A stretch of 64,000 nucleotides of DNA from an uncultured Spartobacteria bacterium (GCA_937960895.1 CALCJD010000025.1:53007-117006), one strand, 5' to 3'. Shown: positions 1-8,642, numbered from the stretch's first letter. The notes: generated from the sequence alone by a model not told the origin. A program made the numbers and translations.

Positions 1-137
1 TGGTTCCGCGAGAAATCCCAGCGGGCGTAATGGTTGAACGCGAAATAATTGACCGCCCCGAGCAGCACGAGCGCGGCCAGGATCTGCAGGGTGACGTTGA
101 ACCGGATGGTCCGGCGGGGAATGGTTACTTTTTCCAT
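1..137 (-). CDS. GldG-like auxiliary component of an ABC exporter (5' fragment)
   Basis: Only the first 45 or so codons lie in the window; the gene runs off the left edge. It begins MEKVTIPRRTIRFNVTLQ and goes straight into one hydrophobic segment (ILAALVLLGAVNYFAF), the usual start of the GldG/ABC-type auxiliary family, in which a membrane anchor precedes a large extracytoplasmic domain. The ATG at 135-137 lies inside the end of the upstream permease gene (13-base overlap), so the two are probably translationally coupled. With the permease and ATPase it completes a Gld-type three-gene transporter. The identity rests mainly on gene order, because the diagnostic domain is outside the window. 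Confidence 0.7.
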   Translation of the reverse strand, partial: MEKVTIPRRTIRFNVTLQILAALVLLGAVNYFAFNHYARWDFSRN

Positions 138-880
138 CTCCGGTATTGGAAGACGTGCAGGGTCAGAAACAGCGTGAAGGCGGTCATGCTGAGATAAAAG
201 ACCACCGGCCGCGTATCAAAGAGTCCGCGGGAGAATTCCTTCATGTGCTCCACCGTGGAGAAATAATACGTGAGCTCGATCAGGAACGGCGCCGAACTCG
301 GCAGCAGCTGCGCGAGCAGGTTGATGAAAAACATCGCGCAGATGGCGGCAAAGGCGGCGATGGCGGCGACGATTTGATTCTGCGTGAGGGCCGACGCCAG
401 GCAGCCGATCGCCAGATAAAACATGCCCACCAGAACGAGGATCGTGTAGGCGCCGAGGTAGCAGCTGAACGAGGTGGCGGCCGGCCGGTGCGCCACAAGC
501 TGGAAGATCCAGAAATAGAGGACGCTCGGCAGCCAGAGCACGGCGTAGAAGACAAACGCGCCGAAGAATTTCGCCAGCACGACCTGCCAGTCCCGCACGG
601 GCGCGGTCATGAGCGATTCAATGGTGCCCAGTTTGTACTCCTCGCTGAACAGGCGCATGGTGAGCAGCGGGAAGATGAGCACCAGCGGGAACCAGAACAG
701 GATGGTGTTGAAAAACGCCTCGACCACCGTGACCTGTCCGGTCTCGCGGTTCAGGGCGTTCAGGCCCGAGTGGAAATTGAATCCCGTGAGCAGGAGAAAA
801 AAGAAGAGCACCACATACGCCAGCGGTGTCCGGAAGTAGTGGGCGATTTCGCGTTTCAGCAGGGTGAAAAAGCGGCGCAT
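125..880 (-). CDS. ABC-2 type permease, GldF-like
   Basis: A 251-residue integral membrane protein of the ABC-2 permease type. It opens with a cytoplasmic MRRFFTLLKREIAHYF stretch. About six hydrophobic segments follow (around residues 20-37, 55-75, 100-125, 140-165, 170-195 and 228-245). The conserved EEYKLGTIESL motif of GldF/ABC-2 permeases sits near residue 80, where it should contact the ATPase. It lies between the ATP-binding gene and the GldG-like gene on the same strand, as in the Gld/Nos-type exporters of Bacteroidota and Verrucomicrobiota. The substrate is unknown; in Flavobacterium the family is linked to gliding, but gliding should not be assumed here. Confidence 0.88.
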   Translation of the reverse strand: MRRFFTLLKREIAHYFRTPLAYVVLFFFLLLTGFNFHSGLNALNRETGQVTVVEAFFNTILFWFPLVLIFPLLTMRLFSEEYKLGTIESLMTAPVRDWQVVLAKFFGAFVFYAVLWLPSVLYFWIFQLVAHRPAATSFSCYLGAYTILVLVGMFYLAIGCLASALTQNQIVAAIAAFAAICAMFFINLLAQLLPSSAPFLIELTYYFSTVEHMKEFSRGLFDTRPVVFYLSMTAFTLFLTLHVFQYRRWKK

Positions 881-983
881 GAATCAGAAAAGGGTGGACG
901 GAATTTCGGCGGGGAAACGGCGCGAAACGCCCGGGCGGCGCGTATGTGCGCCCGCGCGGGCCGTGGGGTTGGTCCGGACCGGA

Positions 984-1916
984 TCAGCGTTCATCCGCAT
1001 GGGTGACCTCCGCAAAGACCTCCTCAAGGGTGGCGCCCCGGCGCGTGAGTTCACGCACGGGCCATTTTTCCGCGACGGCGAGTTCGTGGATCCGTTCGCG
1101 CGGATCGCCGTCGGTGGAGAGCGTGAAACGGGTCCAGTCGCCGGCGGGGTGGTGGCTGACATCCTTCACGCCGGCCAGGGCGCGCAGTTTCGACGCGGCG
1201 GCCTTGAGGTTGTCGACCTTCATCTCGACGACGGTCTCGCCGCTGGCGGAAAGCTGCCGGCGCAGGTTTTCCGGCGTGTCCATGGCCTCGATTTTGCCCT
1301 TGTTGATGATGATGACGCGCGAACAGGTCATTTCCACCTCGGGCAGGATGTGGGTGGAGATGAGGATGGTGTGATGGCGGCGCAGATTCTTGATGAGTTC
1401 GCGCACCTGCCGGATCTGGTTGGGGTCGAGGCCGATGGTCGGTTCGTCGAGAATGAGCAGGTCCGGCTCGTGGATCATGGCGTCGGCCAGTCCCACCCGC
1501 TGGCGGTAGCCCTTCGAGAGCGCGCCGATCATCTTGCGGCTCACCTCGCCGAGTCCGCACAGGTCGCAGACATCGGTGAGGCGTTCCTTGATGCGGCGTC
1601 CGGGCACCCCCTTGAGCGCGGCGCGAAAGCGCAGGTATTCGTGCACGCGCATGTCGGCCGGCAGCGGAACATTCTCCGGCATGTAGCCGATGTGTTCCCG
1701 GGCGCGGAGGGATTCCTTGAAGATGTCGTAGCCGGCAATTTCCGCCCGGCCCGAGGTGGGCGGCAGATAGCAGGTGAGCATGCGCATGGTCGTGCTCTTG
1801 CCGGCGCCGTTGGGGCCGAGAAATCCGACGATTTCCCCCCGTTCCACATGAAAATCAATGCCGTCCACCGCAGTGACACTGCCATAGCGTTTTGTGAGAG
1901 CCTCGACTTTGATCAT
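984..1916 (-). CDS. ABC transporter ATP-binding protein, GldA-like
   Basis: A 310-residue ATPase with all nucleotide-binding motifs: Walker A GPNGAGKST (about residues 35-43), an LSKGYRQRVGLADA signature (around 135) and Walker B LLILDEPTIGLDP, followed by an H-loop in ILISTH. The last 90 residues form the regulatory tail common in CcmA/GldA-type ATPases. It is the first gene of the minus-strand set ATPase, permease, GldG-like protein. The gap to the permease is about 100 bases, so an internal promoter is possible. It should energise export of an unknown substrate at the inner membrane. Confidence 0.92.
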   Translation of the reverse strand: MIKVEALTKRYGSVTAVDGIDFHVERGEIVGFLGPNGAGKSTTMRMLTCYLPPTSGRAEIAGYDIFKESLRAREHIGYMPENVPLPADMRVHEYLRFRAALKGVPGRRIKERLTDVCDLCGLGEVSRKMIGALSKGYRQRVGLADAMIHEPDLLILDEPTIGLDPNQIRQVRELIKNLRRHHTILISTHILPEVEMTCSRVIIINKGKIEAMDTPENLRRQLSASGETVVEMKVDNLKAAASKLRALAGVKDVSHHPAGDWTRFTLSTDGDPRERIHELAVAEKWPVRELTRRGATLEEVFAEVTHADER

Positions 1917-1936
1917 GAATGTGGTCCGCGCTGAGC

Positions 1937-1990
1937 GTGGGTAAACCCCAAAGACTAGAGCAGGTTCATCCCCACGCGCAATGGGGAAGC
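1937..1990. repeat. Inverted repeat containing a single type I-E-like CRISPR repeat sequence
   Basis: On the plus strand 1963-1990 reads GGTTCATCCCCACGCGCA then ATGGGGAAGC, closely resembling one type I-E CRISPR repeat (GGTTCATCCCC, GC-rich loop, GGGGA). A degenerate opposite copy (GCGTGGGTAAACC, 1937-1949) lies 13 bases upstream, and together they can fold into a long stem. There is no second repeat at spacer distance and no cas gene in the window. It sits just after the stop of the FUSC-like gene and before the ABC ATPase gene, so a terminator or leader-structure role is as likely as a CRISPR relic. No T-run follows the stem. Confidence 0.4.
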
Positions 1991-1995
1991 GCGGA

Positions 1996-2481
1996 TCACG
2001 ACCGCGCCGGCCGCCTCCCCGGCAGGGCGAAAACCACGGCCAGCAGGCTGCCGGCGGTGACCTCGATCGAGCGTGTGACGGCGATGAAGGGGCCGCTCGA
2101 AGGCTGGAGCAGGGACGATCCGATGATCAGGGCCACGGTGACCAGCACGATGCGCCAGCCGGCCCGCGAGGAAAGGAAGGCCCAGCAAATGAGGGAGGAG
2201 AGGGCCAGCCCGACCGGCAGCAGCCATTTGGGCAGTCCAAACAGAAAAATCAACCCCATGGCGAGGCAGGAGCCCAGGACGGTGAGACCCAGCCGCGACG
2301 CGCCCGCCTTCCAGGCGGCCCGAAGGTCCGGGTCGTAGACGAGCACAAAGGAGATGATCGCCCATTGCGGGTCGGTGCCGAAGGACCAGAACACCAGTCC
2401 GAGCAGCAGCGAACCCAGCGCAACCGCCAGAATGGTGGACAGGGCTTCCGTGCGCGGCATGCGGGACATACGGGGAAGCAT
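1996..2481 (-). CDS. FUSC/aromatic acid exporter-like membrane protein
   Basis: A 161-residue protein with about four to six hydrophobic segments and the FUSC-type pattern (DPQWAIISFVLVYDPD near residue 40, then a second GWRIVLVTVALIIGSSLL block near residue 110). Full-length FUSC transporters are larger, with two such halves and a cytoplasmic region, so this is a short single-module version. It may work as an oligomer or with a partner elsewhere. It ends 80 bases before the ABC ATPase gene on the same strand. The substrate is not predictable. The first ATG (2481) has AAGG very close upstream; a start at the second ATG (2466) is possible. Confidence 0.65.
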   Translation of the reverse strand: MLPRMSRMPRTEALSTILAVALGSLLLGLVFWSFGTDPQWAIISFVLVYDPDLRAAWKAGASRLGLTVLGSCLAMGLIFLFGLPKWLLPVGLALSSLICWAFLSSRAGWRIVLVTVALIIGSSLLQPSSGPFIAVTRSIEVTAGSLLAVVFALPGRRPARS

Positions 2482-2551
2482 ACCTTTTTCGCCCCGGCGC
2501 GAAAGCGCTTGTTGGATGAACCCTTCCGGCGCGGTACGCCGGCGGGTCGCG

Positions 2552-2764
2552 CTATTTCTGCCAGAGCGCGCGGATTTCCTCCTGGGTGAGCAGGGTGGCG
2601 CCCTTGATCAGGCGGCAGAATTCCTTCTTGGTGACATGATGGTGGGAGCCCTCCCCGGTGCCGAAATCCTTCACGTCCTTGTAATGGACGGCGAGGCGTT
2701 CGAGTTTGACGATGCGGTAACAGGAATCGCCCTGTCGCCAGACCTGGTTTTGCTGGAGTTTCAT
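2552..2764 (-). CDS. Conserved small hypothetical protein, 70 aa
   Basis: A 70-residue soluble protein beginning MKLQQNQVWRQGDSCYRIV. It is basic, contains a GSHHHVTKKEF segment near residue 40 and has no signal peptide or membrane segment. I cannot assign a function. Its ATG overlaps the TGA of the upstream PAP2 phosphatase gene (ATGA at 2761-2764), so it is almost certainly co-translated with that gene. Codon use resembles its neighbours. The opening QNQVW...YRIVKLERLAVHYKD looks like the small beta-strand-rich proteins that recur in verrucomicrobial genomes, but that is recollection, not a search result. Confidence 0.7.
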   Translation of the reverse strand: MKLQQNQVWRQGDSCYRIVKLERLAVHYKDVKDFGTGEGSHHHVTKKEFCRLIKGATLLTQEEIRALWQK

Positions 2765-3492
2765 GAATCGGCGCTTTTGGGTTCGACCGCGCCACGACGC
2801 TGGAGCCAGTAGGCGGTCATGGCACAGACAATCGCATACGCCGTGCCGGCGGACCAGCCGGCGATGACGTCGGTCGGATAATGCACGCCCAGATAAATCC
2901 GGGACAGACCGATGAGAAAGGTCAGGGCGAGGGCGGACGCAATAAAATAGAGGCGCACCCGGCGGGATTTGACCGATCGCGCCAGCATCACCGCCAGGGT
3001 GAGGTAAATGATGGAGGAAATCATGGAGTGTCCGCTCGGATAGCTGGCCGAGCTCACTTCCGAGAGATGAGGTACGACGTCGGGCCGTTCGCGTGCGAAC
3101 CAGGCCTTGAGCGCCTTGTTGAGGAGGGTTCCACCGAGAGCCGCCACCAGGAGAAAAACCGTCGCCCGATACCGACCCCGCAGCAGGAGGTAACCGGTGA
3201 CCAAGACGGTCGTGAGCGTGAGCACGGCGCCGCCACCCAGCGCGGAAATGTCGAGTCCCACATGACGCAGCCAGCGAGGGCCGATGGGCTGGGAGGGGTC
3301 TGCGGGCGACCTCAGCGCACGCATCCATTGGCGTTCGGTCTCGTGCAGGCCGCCGTGCTGAACCAGGTCGGTGATTTCGACAAAAAGGGTCAGACTGCCG
3401 AAAAACGCGGCCGCGGCCAGCAGAAGCACCAAGTCCTTCCACCCGAAGCGCCGCAGGCGGTCGCCCCAGAAGGGGAGGGAGGAATTTTTCAT
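2761..3492 (-). CDS. PAP2-family membrane phosphatase
   Basis: A 243-residue membrane protein with the three signature motifs of type 2 phosphatidic acid phosphatases: KAWFARERP (about residue 125), PSGH (about 145) and SRIYLGVHYPTD (about 195), which together form the acid phosphatase active site on the outer side of the membrane. Hydrophobic helices surround them (around residues 22-40, 72-92, 98-115, 150-170, 178-195 and 205-225). Likely substrates are lipid phosphates such as undecaprenyl diphosphate or phosphatidate; the sequence cannot say which. The start was placed at the ATG giving MKNSSLPFWG, just before the first helix. It is followed by an ATGA-coupled 70-aa gene. Confidence 0.9.
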   Translation of the reverse strand: MKNSSLPFWGDRLRRFGWKDLVLLLAAAAFFGSLTLFVEITDLVQHGGLHETERQWMRALRSPADPSQPIGPRWLRHVGLDISALGGGAVLTLTTVLVTGYLLLRGRYRATVFLLVAALGGTLLNKALKAWFARERPDVVPHLSEVSSASYPSGHSMISSIIYLTLAVMLARSVKSRRVRLYFIASALALTFLIGLSRIYLGVHYPTDVIAGWSAGTAYAIVCAMTAYWLQRRGAVEPKSADS

Positions 3493-3589
3493 GAACCTCC
3501 AGTCTACATCCCCGGGCCGGCCGGGGGAAACCGCAAAGGACAACGTGCCGCATTGACACCCGTCGTTGCCTCCGCCAAGTTGGGGAACG

Positions 3590-4552
3590 GTGTCCTCTCT
3601 TCCGCCCGTTTTGTGTTTTGGCGAAGCGCTCGGCCTGGTGGCGGCGCAGATGACAGCGCCCGGCAGTTCGTCGTCACCGGCCACCCTGACGTTTGCCGGG
3701 GCGGAGTCCAACGTGGCGATCGGTCTCGCGCGCCAGGGGGTGCCCGTGGCGTATTTTTCCGCGGTGGGGGAGGATTGGTTCGGCCAGGCCATCCGGCGTT
3801 CGCTGGCCGCGGAGGGCGTGGATGCGGGCGGTGTGCGGGTGGACCGGCAGGCCCGCACCGGCCTGATGATCAAGCAGCCGCAGGTGCTGAGCGAGCCGTC
3901 GGTGGTTTATTACCGCGAGGATTCGGCCTTTGCCCGCAATGCGATGGAAATCGCCCGGGAGATTCCGGTGCAGGCGGACGGCGTGTTGTTTGTTTCCGGA
4001 ATCACGCCGGCCCTGCGACCGGACATCGGCCGGGCCTTTTTGGAACTGCTGAAACGCGCCGCCGCGGGCGGCATGCGGATTTATTTCGACATCAATTTCC
4101 GCTCCCGGCTCTGGACGTGGGAGCAGGCGCGCGGGACGCTGTGTCCCCTGCTGCCGTTTTGCCAGGTGGTGTTCAGCAGCGAAACCGAGGCGCGTTCCCT
4201 GACCGGCGAATCCGGCGATTTCGAAAAAGCCGCCGCCGCGCTCCTCCGTCTGGGAGCGAAGGAGGTCATCATCAAGCGCGGTCCCGAGGGGGCGAGTTAT
4301 TTTTCGGAAGGGTCCCGGTTTGATGGCGCCGCGCACCGGATCCCCTTCGTGGTGGATCCCATCGGCGCGGGAGACGCCTTCGATGCCGGCTTTGTGGCGG
4401 GACGCATCAAAGGTTATGACCTCGAAAAATGCCTCGCCCTGGGAGCCATCCTGGGCGCGGCGGCCTGTTCGTTCACGGGCGACTGGGAGGGTCTGCCCCT
4501 GGAACCCCAGACCCGGCGCCTGCTTGAGGGGGATTTGGAAAGCGCGCGGTAG
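3590..4552 (+). CDS. PfkB-family sugar kinase (2-keto-3-deoxygluconate kinase-like)
   Basis: A cytoplasmic ribokinase/PfkB-fold kinase of 320 residues. The N-terminal substrate-binding half has CFGEALG and the GGE/GAESNVAIGLARQG motif. The C-terminal signature DPIGAGDAFDAGF carries the catalytic base (D262 from this start) and the anion hole. Overall spacing resembles KdgK and fructokinase-type members, which phosphorylate a ketose or 2-keto-3-deoxygluconate. The GTG at 3590, with GGGGA upstream, gives the family's usual start (MSSLPPVLCFGEAL); an upstream TTG at 3566 would add eight unconserved residues. The next gene begins one base after its stop, so the two are transcribed together. Confidence 0.85.
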   Translation: MSSLPPVLCFGEALGLVAAQMTAPGSSSSPATLTFAGAESNVAIGLARQGVPVAYFSAVGEDWFGQAIRRSLAAEGVDAGGVRVDRQARTGLMIKQPQVLSEPSVVYYREDSAFARNAMEIAREIPVQADGVLFVSGITPALRPDIGRAFLELLKRAAAGGMRIYFDINFRSRLWTWEQARGTLCPLLPFCQVVFSSETEARSLTGESGDFEKAAAALLRLGAKEVIIKRGPEGASYFSEGSRFDGAAHRIPFVVDPIGAGDAFDAGFVAGRIKGYDLEKCLALGAILGAAACSFTGDWEGLPLEPQTRRLLEGDLESAR

Positions 4553-4553
4553 G

Positions 4554-6404
4554 ATGAAAACGGTCGCCGCTCTGGTTATCGCCCTGACCGGGACCACCCG
4601 GTGGGCCGGCGGCGCCGGGTTTGAGGATTTTCTCCGTGAGACGAAGGTTCCGGAGAAAATCGTTTTTCCCGAGGGAGCGGATCCGGAGTCCGGACCGTTC
4701 GGAAGGGAAATTGCGTTGTATCGCCGCGTTTCCGAGCCGTTTCGCCGGCTGCTCGAGCGAGGGCCGGTCCCCTCCGTCGATTACCAGACCCATGAGGAGG
4801 ATTACGGACGGCTGCGCGAGGCCGTTTTTGCGCGGCAGGGCGGTCCGTTCACCGACCGGGTGCTGTCCTGGCGGTGGGGCGGATGGTGCGGCACGGGCAG
4901 TCACCGGTTCCTCGTGCCACATTCGCAAACCCTCCTCTGCGCGCTGGTGGCGGATGAACGCTGGTGCGAAGCCGCCGGAGCCGCCCTGGCCCTGTCCCCG
5001 GAAACGGACCCCCGCCTGGCATGGAAAATCCTCGAAGCCTGCCCGGGAACCCCGGAGGAAATTCTCACCGGGGGATTGGCGCTGGCGATGAAGCATGGAT
5101 CGGGATGGGAGCTGGAGGCACAGGAACTCCCCCTGCTGGCCTTGATGGCCGGCCTGCCCGGCGACGAAAAGGTTCGCAGGCTCATCGAACTCGCCTCGGT
5201 GGCGCCGGCCCCGTCCCTTTCGCAGTATTTTCAGGTTCTGGGCAAATGCGTTCCCCGAGGGCCACAACCCAATGGGAGGTGGGGGATCGCCTTTGGCGGG
5301 AGCGGTCTCCACAGTGTGACGGCGGGCAAGGTTTCCGCGGAGGGACAGAAGATGGCCCTCGATTTTCTTTGCGCCCAGGCGTCGCCCAAGCTTCCGGTGG
5401 ACGCTGCGAAAACGCTGGCCGAAATGTTTTTCGGGAAACACCAGCCGGCGATGATTGATGCCGCGCGCAGGCTCCTCGATCACCCGTCACAATCCGTGGC
5501 CGATGCCGCCGCCAGGGTGCTGACGGATGCGGGGGAGAGTTTCCCCGTGCCGAAAAAACCGGGCCCGCTTCGCTATCGGATTCTTGTGAACGGCACCCCC
5601 TACGCCAATCGGAAGGTCGACTGGACCGTTCCCGGTCTGGGGGCACAGGTCACAACCACGGCGGAGGGAATTGCCGAGATCCCGAGGGATTTTTTTCTCG
5701 ATCATCCCGAGGTCCGCCGGTTTGCCCTGCGCAGCGGGGAACTGCCTTCCATGGACGATCCCTGGTTTGGAGTGATGGTCGTTCCCACCCCCGGTTCCGA
5801 TTCCCCGGTCGATGTCCGGATCGTGACCGAGCCCACCCGGATCCGTCTTCAATGGGACCGTCCTCTGCCCGAGTTGGCCTCTTCCGACATGACCGTGGTT
5901 CTCTGGGGAGAGCAAAGTGCCGACCGGCAAAAGCTGATCACTTGGAGTCCCGCCACGTTCACCCTTCCCGTGCAGCCGCAGGTCGTCTTTCCCCAACTTG
6001 CTCCGGGAACGTACCGTCTGGAAATCCGCATTCCCGGGTGCGAGTCGTGGACCGGCTTGGTCACCGCCGGAAAGACCGTCGAGGTTTCTCTGAAGCGGGC
6101 TTCGGACGTGCGGTTTTCGGTCACGCCTCCGGCCCCCTGGCGTGCCCATCACCTCTTTCGGGAACTTCATCAGGACGGCCGGCGCATTTCCGCGGACTGG
6201 GACCATCAGGCCCTTCGTTTCCGGGGAGTGCCCACGGGTTCGTATGTGCTCCGGATTCCCTCAAGTCACGAGATTCGTTCGAAAGTGATCGGTCTTCTGC
6301 CGGACGGTCCGGAATTCGAGGGGCGGGAAATTCCCTTCGAGGTGTCCCCTTCCTCTCCGCCGGTAATGGACCTGGGTTCTTTCGAACTGAAACCGTCGTC
6401 CTGA
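4554..6404 (+). CDS. Large exported protein of unknown function, possible HEAT-like and carboxypeptidase-regulatory-like regions
   Basis: A 616-residue protein with an N-terminal signal sequence (MKTVAALVIALTGTTRWAGG). Residues about 150-320 are helical and repeat-like, including KLPVDAAKTLAEMFFG and ARRLLDHPSQSVADAAARVL, which resemble HEAT-type armadillo helices. From about residue 330 on it is beta-rich, with segments such as LAPGTYRLEIRIPGCESW that look like carboxypeptidase-regulatory (CnaB/transthyretin-like) folds. No catalytic motif is recognised. It starts one base after the sugar-kinase stop, so they form an operon. A periplasmic or surface role is inferred. I do not recognise a named family. 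Confidence 0.72.
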   Translation: MKTVAALVIALTGTTRWAGGAGFEDFLRETKVPEKIVFPEGADPESGPFGREIALYRRVSEPFRRLLERGPVPSVDYQTHEEDYGRLREAVFARQGGPFTDRVLSWRWGGWCGTGSHRFLVPHSQTLLCALVADERWCEAAGAALALSPETDPRLAWKILEACPGTPEEILTGGLALAMKHGSGWELEAQELPLLALMAGLPGDEKVRRLIELASVAPAPSLSQYFQVLGKCVPRGPQPNGRWGIAFGGSGLHSVTAGKVSAEGQKMALDFLCAQASPKLPVDAAKTLAEMFFGKHQPAMIDAARRLLDHPSQSVADAAARVLTDAGESFPVPKKPGPLRYRILVNGTPYANRKVDWTVPGLGAQVTTTAEGIAEIPRDFFLDHPEVRRFALRSGELPSMDDPWFGVMVVPTPGSDSPVDVRIVTEPTRIRLQWDRPLPELASSDMTVVLWGEQSADRQKLITWSPATFTLPVQPQVVFPQLAPGTYRLEIRIPGCESWTGLVTAGKTVEVSLKRASDVRFSVTPPAPWRAHHLFRELHQDGRRISADWDHQALRFRGVPTGSYVLRIPSSHEIRSKVIGLLPDGPEFEGREIPFEVSPSSPPVMDLGSFELKPSS

Positions 6405-6413
6405 ACGAACCGG

Positions 6414-7247
6414 CTATTGGTCGCTCTGCACGGCGCGCAGTTGCACGTCGCCGATGTGGAGATCGAGCGCTTTCTCGGCGGTGCGCAGGAAACCTTCGGT
6501 GGAATCGGTCAGCGCGACATCGAGTTTGCCGAGACGGGTCCTTGGGGCGGCCAGGTTTTGCTTTTCGAGGAGGGCCTTGACCGCGAGGGCGCAGTTTTCC
6601 GCGGAGTCCACCAGGGTCACCCCCGGACCCGCCCCGCGGCCGATGGCCTCGCGGGCAAGCGGATAATGCGTGCAGCCCAGCACCAGCGTGTCGATGCCCT
6701 CGTCGAGCAGGGGGGAGAGATAACGCGCAATGACCTGGTCCGTGATGGGATCGTCGAACATTCCCTCCTCGATGAGCGGGACGAGCAGCGGACACGCGAC
6801 GCTGAAAACCCGGGCGTCCGGCCGCAGCGCGTGGATGGCGTGTTCGTAGGCTCCGCTGGCCACCGTGGCCCGTGTGCCGATCACGCCGATGCGGCCGTTT
6901 TTCGTCGCCCGCACGGCGGCTTCGGCACCCGGCGCCACCACGCCCTGCACCGGCACCTTGAACAATTCCTGCATGCGCGGAACGGCCAGGGCCGAGGCGG
7001 TGTTGCACGCCACGACGATGATCTTGGCCTGCTCGGCCAGAAGCAGTCCGCCGATCTCGATGCTGTAGCGTTCGACCGTCTTGCGGCTCTTGCCGCCGTA
7101 GGGGACCCGGGCGGTGTCGCCGATGTAAAAAATCGTTTCGGACGGCAGCAGGTTCTGCAGGGCCGCGGCCACGGTGAGTCCTCCGATCCCGGAATCAAAG
7201 ACGCCGATGGGATCGAGACGGTGGTCGGATGATTTTTCGGATTCCAT
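6414..7247 (-). CDS. murI: Glutamate racemase
   Basis: A 277-residue cytoplasmic enzyme that interconverts L- and D-glutamate for peptidoglycan synthesis. Both catalytic cysteines are present in their motifs: VVACNTAS (C81) and LGCTHYP (C192). The N-terminal GVFDSGIGGLTV motif and DTARVPYG complete the aspartate/glutamate racemase fold. Length matches the family. The gene is convergent with the preceding exported-protein gene (10 bases apart). An amidase gene lies upstream on the same strand, giving a small cell-wall group, but a repeat-bearing gap of about 125 bases separates the two. Confidence 0.96.
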   Translation of the reverse strand: MESEKSSDHRLDPIGVFDSGIGGLTVAAALQNLLPSETIFYIGDTARVPYGGKSRKTVERYSIEIGGLLLAEQAKIIVVACNTASALAVPRMQELFKVPVQGVVAPGAEAAVRATKNGRIGVIGTRATVASGAYEHAIHALRPDARVFSVACPLLVPLIEEGMFDDPITDQVIARYLSPLLDEGIDTLVLGCTHYPLAREAIGRGAGPGVTLVDSAENCALAVKALLEKQNLAAPRTRLGKLDVALTDSTEGFLRTAEKALDLHIGDVQLRAVQSDQ

Positions 7248-7285
7248 GAAGTGCGCGCGCGGGGAAGGTTCACCATCCCGCCGGT

Positions 7286-7317
7286 GGGAGTCCAGCCTTT
7301 AGGCGGTTTCCGACCGG
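7286..7317 (+). repeat. REP-like repeat, copy 1
   Basis: The core GAGTCCAGCCTTTAGGCGG followed by TTTCC matches the sequence at 9341-9376 (GAGTTCAGCCTTCAGGCGG then TTTCC) with only two differences over about 25 bases. GCCTTTAGGC is an imperfect inverted repeat able to form a small stem. Both copies sit between genes, here between the murI start and the amidase stop. Such intergenic palindromic units are commonly mobilised by REP-associated transposases (RAYT). No such gene lies in this window. Confidence 0.6.
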
Positions 7318-7373
7318 GTAAAAAACATCGCCCTCCGCCGGAGGCAGGCGGATCCCCCGACAACGGGCGGCCG

Positions 7374-8483
7374 TCAATTCCCCGCCGAGCTCTTCAGGGC
7401 CTCCTGGGCCTGCGCCACCGAGGCCGCGTTGTCGGTCCGGGATCTCGGGGTGACCTTGAGATTGGGAACGGAGGTGGGGGCGGTGGCGCTGACGACCACG
7501 GACGGCCGTTGGTATTGCAACTGGCCGGCGACGGCCTCGCGGTAACGGTTGATGCCCTCCACGATGCTCTCCGCCATTTTTTGACGGTAGGACGCCGTGG
7601 CGATGAGCTGGTGGTCGGGGGTGCCGCTCATGAATCCGCCTTCCACCAGGATGCCGGGAATGGAGATGTTTTTGATCACCACAAACCGCGCACGCTTGAT
7701 GCCGCGGTCCGGCAGGTTCAGGTTGCGCACAAGGGCGGCGTGCACGGTGGTGGCGAGGGCCACGTTTTCCGCGTCGCGGGCGTGGCCCTTGTATTGCACA
7801 AAATCGCTGTAGCGCAGGTTCTCCTCATCCATCGAGGGCACGCCGCGGGGGGCCAGACAGTAGGTTTCCAGTCCGGTTCCTCCGCCCGTGTTGCTTTTGT
7901 TGAAATGGACGGAAACGAAGACCGCATTGGCAAACCGGCAGGCATAGGCGGCCCGGTCCTCGAGCGGCACAAAAACATCCGACGTGCGGGTGCAGCGCAC
8001 CGTGTACCCGGCGGCCTCCAGAAGGCGCTTGGTCCGCAGGACCACGTCGAGGGCGGCTTCCTTTTCCACCCCCAGCGGTCCGCGCGCGCCGCTGTCATGG
8101 CCGCCATGACCCGCGTCCAGCACCACGGTTTTCACGGCGGTGGCATTCTTGATCTTTTGCGGACGCAGGATCGGCTCGATGATTTTCACCACATCCATCG
8201 CGGAAATGAGCGTGGTGTGGCCTTCGTTGATCATCGGAAAACACAGCACGTATTTGACCCCGTTGATCGTGACGTCGCGTCCGGCCCGCCCCCCCTGGAT
8301 GCTGCTGCCGGTTCCCACCAGGCGGAAGGTTTTCCCATCAAACACCGTGCGGCGCATCTTGTAGAAGTTCGCGACATCCTCGAGGGACACGTATTTGCGC
8401 TTGTCCCGCTCCACGATGTTCCATTGCGCCTGTGCCACGGCCGCGCAGGCGAAAAGGAGGGCTATCGTTAATACGGTGCGCAC
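7374..8483 (-). CDS. Exported N-acetylmuramoyl-L-alanine amidase (Amidase_3)
   Basis: A 369-residue periplasmic enzyme that cleaves the amide bond between muramic acid and the stem peptide. A signal peptide (RTVLTIALLFACAAVAQAQ) is followed by an about 80-residue domain resembling the copper-amine-oxidase-like/AMIN region. An Amidase_3 catalytic domain follows, with zinc motifs VVLDAGHGGHDSG (about residue 110), SVHFNKS (about 195) and VEGGFMSG (about 290). The tail is proline/serine-rich and flexible. The GTG at 8483 is chosen because it starts the signal peptide directly; longer starts would bury it. It lies upstream of murI on the same strand. Confidence 0.9.
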   Translation of the reverse strand: MRTVLTIALLFACAAVAQAQWNIVERDKRKYVSLEDVANFYKMRRTVFDGKTFRLVGTGSSIQGGRAGRDVTINGVKYVLCFPMINEGHTTLISAMDVVKIIEPILRPQKIKNATAVKTVVLDAGHGGHDSGARGPLGVEKEAALDVVLRTKRLLEAAGYTVRCTRTSDVFVPLEDRAAYACRFANAVFVSVHFNKSNTGGGTGLETYCLAPRGVPSMDEENLRYSDFVQYKGHARDAENVALATTVHAALVRNLNLPDRGIKRARFVVIKNISIPGILVEGGFMSGTPDHQLIATASYRQKMAESIVEGINRYREAVAGQLQYQRPSVVVSATAPTSVPNLKVTPRSRTDNAASVAQAQEALKSSAGN

Positions 8484-8642
8484 GATCCGGGGAAAGTGGG
8501 GGTGGTTAAGGGAGGCTGCAAGTGGAAATTGTCGCCGGTTCGCGGAGAATTCCCCATTTTCGACCCTTTCGCCCGGCCATGGAGGCACCGATTTTCCACG
8601 CGGCAGCTTGGCAGGAAGGGACCCCGCAGGTAGGATGGAGGG

